A program made the position numbers and the translations under genes. DNA of 64,000 bases from Chitinophaga horti (GTDB lineage: Bacteria > Bacteroidota > Bacteroidia > Chitinophagales > Chitinophagaceae): assembly GCF_022867795.2 (NCBI RefSeq), contig NZ_CP107006.1:2232001-2296000 (forward strand). Direction: 5' to 3'. Below, piece after piece: positions 43,508 through 50,713 of the stretch (its first letter is position 1; every line of letters begins with the position of its first letter). The notes beneath the pieces are model-generated. The model did no database searches. It was not told the DNA's origin and saw nothing but the letters and a program-made list of their open reading frames with translations.

Positions 43508-45497
43508 TGCGGGAAGATTCCGAACGTTGTTTGGCACTGGGTGCGGTACGGGTAACGCCTTCTTCTACGAGGTCGTAGTCCAGCTGGCGTTTAGCCAGGC
43601 TGGCCGATACTACGCTGATGCGCACCTTGTCGCCAATGCGGTAACGTTTGCCGGTGTGAGCGCCTACGAGCGAATAATCGCTTTCGTTGTGCATGAACTC
43701 TTCCGACAGGTTATGAATGCTCACCAGGCCTTCACACTTGGTATCCACGGTTTCTACCCAGAAGCCGAAGTGTGCCACGCCGCTGATCACGCCATCAAAC
43801 TCCTCTCCTATAAATTCCTGCATGTATTCTACCTGCTTGTATTTATTGGCGGCGCGTTCGGCTTCCATGGCCTTACGTTCCATTTCGGAGCTGTGCTTAC
43901 AGCGTTTCTCCAGCAATTTATCTTCTTTCACACTACTCGCCAATACCTGCGCCAGGATGCGGTGCACCAGTACGTCGGGGTAACGGCGGATGGGGGAAGT
44001 AAAGTGACAATAGAACTCGAAGCCCAGGCCGTAGTGTCCAATGTTATCGGTCGTATACGCGGCTTTTGCCATGGTACGGATACCCAAAGTTTCCAGCACA
44101 TGTTGTTCCGGTTTGCCATGAGCGGCCTGCAGCATCTTATTAAAAGATTCCGCGATCGTTTCCGGCTTATGCATATCCAGCTTGTGACCAAATTTGGAAG
44201 CGAACATGGCGAACAATTGCAGCTTTTCCTCATCCGGTGCATCGTGCACGCGGTAAGGGAAGGCCACTTCTTGGTTATTCACTTTAATATTGGCCACATG
44301 TTGCGCTACCGTACGGTTCGCCAGCAACATGAATTCTTCGATCAGTTGATGCGCTTCTTTGCTTTCCTTCACCACGATACCGATCGGTTTGCCCTTATCA
44401 TCCAGCTGGAAGCGTACTTCCTGCGATGAGAAGTTAATAGCACCGTTCCTGAAACGTTCGGCACGAAGGCTTTGCGCCATATCATTCAGCAGCAGCAATT
44501 CTTTTTCATACTTGCCGGCACCTGTCTGGTTCTCGATAATCTCCTGCACATCTTCATAAGTAAAGCGGTGGTCGGAGTGAATGATCGTACGGCCCAGCCA
44601 ATATTTCTTCACTTTACCTTTGGCATCTACTTCAAACACCGCAGAGAAAGTGAATTTGTCTTCGTGCGGGCGCAGGGAACACAATTCGTTCGAGATCTTT
44701 TCCGGCAGCATCGGCAGCACCCTGTCTGGCAGGTACACCGACGTAGCGCGTTTCTCCGCTTCTACGTCCAGCTGTGTGCCCGGCGTTACATAATGACTCA
44801 CGTCTGCAATGTGTACGCCTATTTCGTATACGCCATTCCGTACTTTACGGAACGAGATCGCGTCGTCAAAATCCTTCGCATCCACCGGGTCGATCGTGAA
44901 GGTGAGCGTGTCGCGGAAGTCTTTGCGTACGGCAATTTCTTCCGGGCTCATGACTTCTTTGATCTCCTTCAGTTCTTCCAGCACTTCTGCAGGGAAGCTT
45001 AACGGGAAACCGCTTTCGATGAGAATTTCCTTCATGGCCAGGTCGTTGGTATCGCTGGCGTCGAGGATCTCTAATATCTCACCAACAGGCTTCTTGGTTT
45101 TTTCGCCCCAGGCAACTACGCGTACCACGGCTTTGTCGCCGCTCTTCGCTTCACCCAAAGTGTTTGCAGGAATATAAATATCAGGCATGAACGTTCCCTT
45201 GTCGGGCACAAGAAAGGCGAAACCTTTGCTCACGTCCAGTGTTCCGGTAAATTCACTTTTCTTTCGTTTAAGGACTTCCGTTACCACGCCTTCTACGCGT
45301 CCGCCGGCACCTTTACCCTGCTTGATCGCTGCGACGAGTATTTCATCGCCATCTAATGCGGTGTTCAGGTTCTTTTGTTTAACGAGGATGTCTTTGGCCT
45401 GTCCTTCTACAACAACGAAGGCCATACCCGAGCGGGTTATTTCGATGGTTCCTTTGTAGGTTTTCTTCTGGCTGCCAGTTCTCGAACCTTGCTGCAT
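43275..45497 (-). CDS. rnr: Ribonuclease R (3'-5' exoribonuclease), apparent C-terminal frameshift
   Basis: A 740-residue reading frame. Cold-shock domains are at the N-terminus, and the RNB catalytic domain holds TIDPVDAKDFDDAISF with the Mg-binding Asp cluster and YCHFTSPIRRYPDVLVHR. A C-terminal S1 domain follows (EFDGVISGVAHFGFWVE). RNase R degrades structured RNA and acts with tmRNA/SmpB. The last ~78 residues, after SESSRR, look out of frame (see the tail feature at 43153-43507). The true N-terminus is also uncertain: a Lys-rich start at 45547 lies one base out of frame, across an A7-G-A6 run. Confidence 0.92.
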   Translation of the reverse strand: MQQGSRTGSQKKTYKGTIEITRSGMAFVVVEGQAKDILVKQKNLNTALDGDEILVAAIKQGKGAGGRVEGVVTEVLKRKKSEFTGTLDVSKGFAFLVPDKGTFMPDIYIPANTLGEAKSGDKAVVRVVAWGEKTKKPVGEILEILDASDTNDLAMKEILIESGFPLSFPAEVLEELKEIKEVMSPEEIAVRKDFRDTLTFTIDPVDAKDFDDAISFRKVRNGVYEIGVHIADVSHYVTPGTQLDVEAEKRATSVYLPDRVLPMLPEKISNELCSLRPHEDKFTFSAVFEVDAKGKVKKYWLGRTIIHSDHRFTYEDVQEIIENQTGAGKYEKELLLLNDMAQSLRAERFRNGAINFSSQEVRFQLDDKGKPIGIVVKESKEAHQLIEEFMLLANRTVAQHVANIKVNNQEVAFPYRVHDAPDEEKLQLFAMFASKFGHKLDMHKPETIAESFNKMLQAAHGKPEQHVLETLGIRTMAKAAYTTDNIGHYGLGFEFYCHFTSPIRRYPDVLVHRILAQVLASSVKEDKLLEKRCKHSSEMERKAMEAERAANKYKQVEYMQEFIGEEFDGVISGVAHFGFWVETVDTKCEGLVSIHNLSEEFMHNESDYSLVGAHTGKRYRIGDKVRISVVSASLAKRQLDYDLVEEGVTRTAPSAKQRSESSRRASPTATADRLPNVANLTATKEARLNVANQTAKKGQHPNHAGKKRTSLYQPIGITGTYLPKKHRKGKRKSGENGTFL

Positions 45498-45619
45498 GGA
45501 TTGCTTTTCATGCTGACTGTGGCCGCCTTTTTTCTTTTTTTAGTCATTTTTCATCTTTTTGTCCGTAGCAAATGCCACGAACGTTTTGTTTGGGATTCTT
45601 ATGCAGCCGATATATACCC

Positions 45620-46699
45620 TTACTCCTGGACCAGGGGAGCAATTGGATCGCTGCCAGCTACATAGTCAAAAATATAATTATTAAATGAATCTGCTTCATT
45701 AAACAGGAAGGAAATCTCGACCGGAAGCACAGCGATGGGCAGCTGTAGTTCCTTGATGATATCGCGCAGCAGGTGGAGGCGTACTGCGTCTTTCTCAGTG
45801 GTGATAATGATCTTCGGGCTTCCTTCCGTTCTTTCCAGTTCCAGTTTCATCTTTTCCAGGTCTTTCCTCGAGTAATAATAATGATCTGGGAACGGAAGCA
45901 GGTACACTTTACTAAAACGAGTCTGCAAATGTTGTACCAAAGGCTCCGGACGCGCAATTCCACAAACGACGAGCACATTTTCGCCGGCATCCAGGTGTAC
46001 AGGTTCGCCGTCGAGCATGTTGTATAATGCGCCGTAACGCAGGCTGGTAAAGAAAACCCGCTGGTGCGGCAATGGGTTGATGTCTTTTAGAAACTGTTCT
46101 TTCTCCGGGACTGCAAGATTGTCAGGGCATTTGGAAACGATGATCACATCTGCCCGCTGGTAACCGCTTCTCCCCTCGCGCAGGCGGCCGAATGGTACTA
46201 CATGGTCGCGAAAGAACGGGCGGCTGTATTCGGTGATCATAATGTTCTTACCCGGTTTTACGGAGCGGTGCTGAAAAGCGTCGTCGAGCAGAATGCCTTG
46301 TATATATGGCCTTTCCATCAATAATTGCGGAATGGCCAACATGCGCTCTTCACCTACGCAAACGCTGATGCCGGGGAACTTTTGGTGAAACTGCATGGGC
46401 TCGTCGCCTATCTCCGCAGCAGTGCTGTATTCATCTGCCAGGTAAAAACCTTTTGTTTTGCGGTTGTATCCGCGACTAAGGGTAGCCATGCGAAAATGAT
46501 CTTTCAGCAGGCGGATAAGATACTCCACATGCGGTGTTTTGCCGGTACCGCCCACAGATAAATTGCCCACGGCGATCACCGGCAGATCGAAGTCTACGGC
46601 GGTCAGCACGCCTTTGTCGTACAGGCGGTTACGTACCCACATAATGAGCCCGTAGAGTAAGGAGAACGGGTATAATATAGAGCTGAGATATCGCAACAC
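45620..46699 (-). CDS. lpxK: Tetraacyldisaccharide 4'-kinase
   Basis: A 359-residue membrane-associated kinase that phosphorylates the 4' position of the lipid A disaccharide. An N-terminal hydrophobic segment (ILYPFSLLYGLIMWV) precedes the P-loop VGNLSVGGTGKTP (~45-57). The family motif QRADVIIVSKCPDN and a later ITTEKDAVRL are also present. It is third in the bioD, cyclo-ligase, lpxK operon, with 6 bp to the cyclo-ligase gene. Its presence implies a lipid A-bearing outer membrane. Confidence 0.95.
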   Translation of the reverse strand: MLRYLSSILYPFSLLYGLIMWVRNRLYDKGVLTAVDFDLPVIAVGNLSVGGTGKTPHVEYLIRLLKDHFRMATLSRGYNRKTKGFYLADEYSTAAEIGDEPMQFHQKFPGISVCVGEERMLAIPQLLMERPYIQGILLDDAFQHRSVKPGKNIMITEYSRPFFRDHVVPFGRLREGRSGYQRADVIIVSKCPDNLAVPEKEQFLKDINPLPHQRVFFTSLRYGALYNMLDGEPVHLDAGENVLVVCGIARPEPLVQHLQTRFSKVYLLPFPDHYYYSRKDLEKMKLELERTEGSPKIIITTEKDAVRLHLLRDIIKELQLPIAVLPVEISFLFNEADSFNNYIFDYVAGSDPIAPLVQE

Positions 46700-46705
46700 G
46701 GAGTA

Positions 46706-47290
46706 TTATTTAGTAGTAAACTGATAAATGTGATCGGGCGTTACGACCGTATTCATGGTGATGTCGCCTTCGTATGTGTCTTCAATGAGTGGTACGGGCT
46801 CAAACAGGCTGAGTCCGACTTTACGTGCCGCGGGCCTGCACTGGCTGAGGAAAAGGTCGTACATGCCTTTGCCGTAACCCACGCGATGCCCTTTTTTATC
46901 GAACGCCAGCAGCGGTACAAATACCAGGTCCAGCTGGTCGGGTGTGATCAGGCGGCCGTTTACCGGCTCTGGAATGCCGAAGCGGTTCAGCGCGATCTCG
47001 GTACTTTCTTCCCAAAGATAGTGCAGCATTTGCCCGTTGCTGAGGTCGGACCGTGAAATTACCAGATGTGCCTGCGGCTGTGCTTCTCTTAGCCAGTTTA
47101 CGATGCCGTAAGTGTCGGCTTCCAGTTTACCGGCGATGGGCAGAAAAATATGTATATACTGTACACCAGTGTAGTCCAGTTGTTTGCACTGCTCCACCAG
47201 CCGCCCGTTCAGCATCTTTGCCGTTTCGGGCAACAAGTCGATGCGCTTTTGCAGGTATTGTTTGCGGATGTCTTTCTTCAGTGCGCTCAT
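46706..47290 (-). CDS. 5-formyltetrahydrofolate cyclo-ligase
   Basis: A 194-residue enzyme that converts 5-formyl-THF to 5,10-methenyl-THF with ATP. The N-terminus has KKDIRKQYLQKR, the basic start of the family, and the C-terminal half has LVFVPLLAFDKKGHRVGYGKGMYDLFL, the nucleotide-binding signature. Length is as usual (~185-200). Its start overlaps the bioD stop by 4 bp. Confidence 0.93.
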   Translation of the reverse strand: MSALKKDIRKQYLQKRIDLLPETAKMLNGRLVEQCKQLDYTGVQYIHIFLPIAGKLEADTYGIVNWLREAQPQAHLVISRSDLSNGQMLHYLWEESTEIALNRFGIPEPVNGRLITPDQLDLVFVPLLAFDKKGHRVGYGKGMYDLFLSQCRPAARKVGLSLFEPVPLIEDTYEGDITMNTVVTPDHIYQFTTK

Positions 47291-47934
47291 GCCTGCAGGT
47301 GTTTGATCAGTCCTGGTCTTAGTTGTGCCGCCTGTTCCTGCACAAAAGCCTTATCCGGAACGCTGGCCTGCGAAACGCGGCCAATATGCGCCAGGTGGCT
47401 CCAGCGAACGATGTCGGCCTCATTCGTATGCGTGTCGCCGTTGAATATCCACCCTACTACCGGAATGTTCGCCTGTTGCAGTGCCATGGCGGTGAGCAGA
47501 CTGTGGTTAATACTGCCGAGATAGTTTTGCGCGACGATAATGACCCGTGCATGCAATGCTTTGATGAAGTCGATGGTGAACAGTGTATCGTTCAGCGGCA
47601 CCATGAGTCCGCCTGCACCTTCGATCACCAGCGGTCCGTCGTACGACAACGCCTCATGCGATAGCAGGTGCGCCTGAGAAATAGTCATCGCTTCCGAGCG
47701 TGCCGCCAGGTGTGGCGAGGCGGGCATTTGCAGGCGATATGCTTCCGGCTGACACACGCCCGGGCGCGAAATGAGCGACGCGACCGTTTGTGTGTCTGTG
47801 CCTTCGTCGAGGCCGGCCTGTACAGGCTTCCAGTAGCCGGCGTTTAATGCTTCCGTAACGCAGGCCGAGACGATGGTTTTACCAACGCCGGTGCCAATGC
47901 CTGTAATAAAAATCCTTTCCTTCTGCAGGTTCAT
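47287..47934 (-). CDS. bioD: Dethiobiotin synthetase
   Basis: A 215-residue ATP-dependent carboxylase that closes the ureido ring from 7,8-diaminopelargonate and CO2. The P-loop ITGIGTGVGKT is near the N-terminus, then KPVQAG with the substrate-contacting Lys, and VIEGAGGLMVPL. I chose ATG 47934 (MNLQKERIF); 17 further codons upstream are open but precede the fold. No other biotin gene is in the window. The TATATTTG box ends so close that the mRNA may be leaderless. Confidence 0.94.
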   Translation of the reverse strand: MNLQKERIFITGIGTGVGKTIVSACVTEALNAGYWKPVQAGLDEGTDTQTVASLISRPGVCQPEAYRLQMPASPHLAARSEAMTISQAHLLSHEALSYDGPLVIEGAGGLMVPLNDTLFTIDFIKALHARVIIVAQNYLGSINHSLLTAMALQQANIPVVGWIFNGDTHTNEADIVRWSHLAHIGRVSQASVPDKAFVQEQAAQLRPGLIKHLQA

Positions 47935-47940
47935 GTGTGG

Positions 47941-47948
47941 CAAATATA
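47941..47948 (-). promoter_or_regulatory. Bacteroidota -7 box for the bioD operon
   Basis: On the minus strand this is TATATTTG. With its last G at -7, the transcription start falls at about 47934, the A of the bioD ATG. No TTG lies at the usual -33 distance. Confidence 0.45.
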
Positions 47949-47996
47949 ATTCATAAAAGAACTTTCCCGTAAATTCGTTGAACAAGCGATTAGGTT

Positions 47997-49355
47997 ATGA
48001 AATACTGTGAAAACATACTCGAAACAATCGGACATACCCCTTTAGTAAAACTGAATAGTGTGACCAGAGAGCTGCCTTGCACCGTGTTGGCCAAGGTGGA
48101 GTTTTTTAACCCGGGCAACTCTATCAAGGACCGAATGGCGGTCCGTATGGTAGAGGAAGCGGAAAAGGACGGCCGCCTGAAACCCGGCGGTACGCTGGTG
48201 GAAGGTACCAGTGGCAACACCGGCATGGGCCTGGCGCTGGCCGCGATCGTAAAAGGTTACCGCTGCATTTTTGCGACGACCGACAAACAATCTAAAGAGA
48301 AGGTAGACATCCTGAAGGCCGTGGGGGCCGAAGTTATTGTGTGCCCGACGAACGTGGAGCCGGAAGATCCCCGCTCCTATTACTCTGTAGCAGCGCGTCT
48401 GGCCAAAGAAGTGCCTAACGCATTTTATGTAAACCAGTACGACAACCTGGCGAACCGTGATGCACACTATGAACAAACCGGCCCTGAAATATGGGAGCAA
48501 ACCGAAGGTAAGATCACGCACCTGATCGTGGCTACCGGTACGGGCGGCACGGTTACCGGCGCCGGCAAATATCTCAAGGAAAAGAACCCTGACATACAAG
48601 TATGGGCGATCGATAGTTACGGTTCCCTGCTGAAGAAGTATCATGAAACCGGTGAGCTGGACATGAGTGAAGTATATCCCTACATCACCGAAGGCATCGG
48701 CGAAGACTTCGTTCCGCAGAACTACGACATGAGCGTGATCGATAAATTCGAAAAAGTGACGGATAAAGATGGCGCCGTAATGGCCCGCCGCATCACCAAA
48801 GAAGAAGGTATTTTCGTTGGCTATTCCGCCGGTTCTGCCGTATCGGGACTCGTGCAGCTGAAACATTTGTTGAAACCGGAGGATGTGGTAGTCGTGATTT
48901 TTCATGACCACGGCAGCCGTTACGTAGGCAAAGTTTATAACGACCAGTGGATGATGGAGCGCGGCTTCCTGGATGTGAAGACCGTGAAGGACGTCGTGAA
49001 TGGCCGCCGCAACGTGCCGCTCGTAACGCTGAATCCAGACGAAAAAGTAAGCGACGCGATTGGCAAGATGAAGAAGTTCGACATTGAACATATTCCCGTA
49101 TTGCAGAACAACGAGGTAGTGGGTGCGATCTCCGAAAGCGGCCTGTTCTCGCGCCTCATCGACCAGCCGGAGTTGAAAGACGCAGCGGTGAAGCAGGTGA
49201 TGCAGGCGTCGTTCCCCGTCGTTGGGCTCGAAACGCCGATCGATAAACTCACCATCTTCATCAATAAAGAAAATGGTGCAGTACTCACCAAAGACGAAAG
49301 CGGCAACCATCATATCGTTACCAAATACGACATTATTCAGGCACTTGGCAAATAA
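47997..49355 (+). CDS. Cystathionine beta-synthase
   Basis: A 452-residue PLP enzyme that condenses serine with homocysteine, or acts as a cysteine synthase-like enzyme. The PLP Lys is K44 in FFNPGNSIKDR; GTSGNTGMGLA binds PLP and ATGTGGTVTG holds the phosphate loop. The C-terminal ~110 residues form a pair of CBS domains (IEHIPVLQNNEVVGAISESGLFS and a second copy), as in regulated CBS enzymes; no haem domain is present. The following gene's TTG start overlaps the end of this gene by 11 bp. Confidence 0.92.
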   Translation: MKYCENILETIGHTPLVKLNSVTRELPCTVLAKVEFFNPGNSIKDRMAVRMVEEAEKDGRLKPGGTLVEGTSGNTGMGLALAAIVKGYRCIFATTDKQSKEKVDILKAVGAEVIVCPTNVEPEDPRSYYSVAARLAKEVPNAFYVNQYDNLANRDAHYEQTGPEIWEQTEGKITHLIVATGTGGTVTGAGKYLKEKNPDIQVWAIDSYGSLLKKYHETGELDMSEVYPYITEGIGEDFVPQNYDMSVIDKFEKVTDKDGAVMARRITKEEGIFVGYSAGSAVSGLVQLKHLLKPEDVVVVIFHDHGSRYVGKVYNDQWMMERGFLDVKTVKDVVNGRRNVPLVTLNPDEKVSDAIGKMKKFDIEHIPVLQNNEVVGAISESGLFSRLIDQPELKDAAVKQVMQASFPVVGLETPIDKLTIFINKENGAVLTKDESGNHHIVTKYDIIQALGK

Positions 49356-50133
49356 GACATTTACAGACCAACTCGGGCGGAAAGTGGGCATTCCCTTTCC
49401 GCCTACAAGTATTATATCACTGGTCCCCTCGCAAACAGAGCTTTTATTCGATTTGCAGTTGGATGCCGAAGTAATTGGCATCACGAAGTTCTGCATACAT
49501 CCCGACGCCTGGTTCCGCAGCAAAACACGCATTGGCGGCACCAAACAGCTGCATATCGAACAGATCATCGAACTGCGGCCGGATTTGGTTATCGCGAATA
49601 AGGAAGAAAACGAGAAAGCACAGGTGGAGGCGCTGATGCAACACTTTCCTGTGTGGACGAGCGACATTCATGACCTCGCGCAAGCCTGCGACATGATAGA
49701 AGGCATTGGACGCATCACAGATCGCGCAACACAGGCCATCGCGCTTTCTCAACAAATACGGCAACGCTTTGCGAACCTCACCCCTGCTGAGATTAACATG
49801 CCTGCAGCCTACTTCATCTGGCGCGAGCCGTGGATGGTGGCCGGTGGTGATACTTTCATTCACCAGATGATGTTGCAATGCGGCTTCAGTAACATTTATG
49901 CAAACCATCCGCGTTACCCGATCGCCGACCTCGATGCGCTGAAGGCCGCAAAGGTGATCCTCCTCTCTTCGGAACCTTATCCATTTAAGGAAAAACATAT
50001 AGCCGAGATGCAATCCTATGCACCGAATGCACGTATTATACTGGTGGATGGGGAAATGTTTTCCTGGTATGGCAGCCGGTTACTGCATGCGCCCAATTAT
50101 TTTAAGGAGCTACAGGCAACGGTAACCGGGTAA
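49345..50133 (+). CDS. BtuF-like helical-backbone metal/corrinoid-binding protein
   Basis: A 262-residue protein of the type III periplasmic-binding fold: IISLVPSQTELLFDLQLDAEVIG and IELRPDLVIANKEEN are the standard BtuF/FhuD segments, and WREPWMVAGGDTFIHQMM is typical of the second lobe. No signal peptide is visible, unusual for a binding protein; many Bacteroidota homologues lack one and may act in the cytoplasm. The frame suits a TTG start at 49345, overlapping the CBS stop. No ABC partner is adjacent. Confidence 0.8.
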   Translation: MANKTFTDQLGRKVGIPFPPTSIISLVPSQTELLFDLQLDAEVIGITKFCIHPDAWFRSKTRIGGTKQLHIEQIIELRPDLVIANKEENEKAQVEALMQHFPVWTSDIHDLAQACDMIEGIGRITDRATQAIALSQQIRQRFANLTPAEINMPAAYFIWREPWMVAGGDTFIHQMMLQCGFSNIYANHPRYPIADLDALKAAKVILLSSEPYPFKEKHIAEMQSYAPNARIILVDGEMFSWYGSRLLHAPNYFKELQATVTG

Positions 50134-50200
50134 AAATCGTAGCGCGGCGTACAGGCAACCCACCTTCTTTAAGCACCGTAAGCATTTGAAAATGCACATT

Positions 50201-50647
50201 ATGGAAAGAAGGAAGTTCCTGTCAAACGTTAGTTTAACGATCGCCCTGGCCTGCGCCGGCGGACTCGCAGCCTGCAGTAAAGGAGGAGATAATGACGATA
50301 ATCCCGGCGGTGGTGGCGGCGGCGGTAATACGAATCCCAAACTCACCGTTAATCTCGCCAATCAACTTGCCAGTCCCGGCGACTTTATTATCAGCGGCGG
50401 GATTATCCTCATTCGTATAGCGGCCGGCAACAGCGCGGCTTCTTTTTCTGCACTTAGCAGTACCTGTACACACCAGGGCTGCGCTTTATCCACCTACAAT
50501 GCAGGGACCTCCCAGATCGAATGTAATTCGCCCTGCGGCCATGGCAGCCGTTTTAGCAACACCGGCGCGGTGGTAAACGGACCGGCTACTTCCGCTTTGG
50601 CTAAATACACGATCGAAGTAAATGGCACTACGTTAACTGTGAAGTAA
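50201..50647 (+). CDS. Rieske-like [2Fe-2S] lipoprotein with an atypical box II
   Basis: A 148-residue protein with an N-terminal signal and lipobox (GLAAC, Cys25), a Gly-rich linker, then a Rieske-type domain. Box I is normal (CTHQGC, Cys89/His91/Cys94). Box II reads CNSPCGHGSRF (Cys108, Cys112, His114) instead of the usual CPCHGS, so the Cys-x-x-His ligand spacing is altered. The Rieske tail (TGAVVNGPAT) is present. Electron transfer is plausible if the cluster forms. I chose ATG 50201, the residue before ERRKFL. Confidence 0.82.
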   Translation: MERRKFLSNVSLTIALACAGGLAACSKGGDNDDNPGGGGGGGNTNPKLTVNLANQLASPGDFIISGGIILIRIAAGNSAASFSALSSTCTHQGCALSTYNAGTSQIECNSPCGHGSRFSNTGAVVNGPATSALAKYTIEVNGTTLTVK

Positions 50648-50678
50648 GGCATCAATCGGAATCATGCATCGTGAAAAG

Positions 50679-50712
50679 GGCCGGCCGCATGGTGGTGTGG
50701 CCGGCTATTTTC
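50679..50712 (+). terminator. Terminator of the Rieske gene
   Basis: An 8-bp GC-rich stem (GGCCGGCC with GGCCGGCT) with a 12-base loop is followed by a short T tract. The convergent permease gene ends just beyond. Confidence 0.65.
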
Positions 50713-50713
50713 T

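Noticed and set aside
43202..43555. 117-codon plus-strand frame opposite the rnr tail
   Set aside because: Its repeats mirror the RNase R tail repeats on the other strand; it is a shadow of that sequence.
48042..49667. Open frame of about 540 codons on the minus strand opposite the cystathionine beta-synthase and BtuF-like genes
   Set aside because: It lies wholly antisense to two genes with clear family motifs; its translation has no domain-like pattern, and codon bias of the real genes explains the lack of stops.
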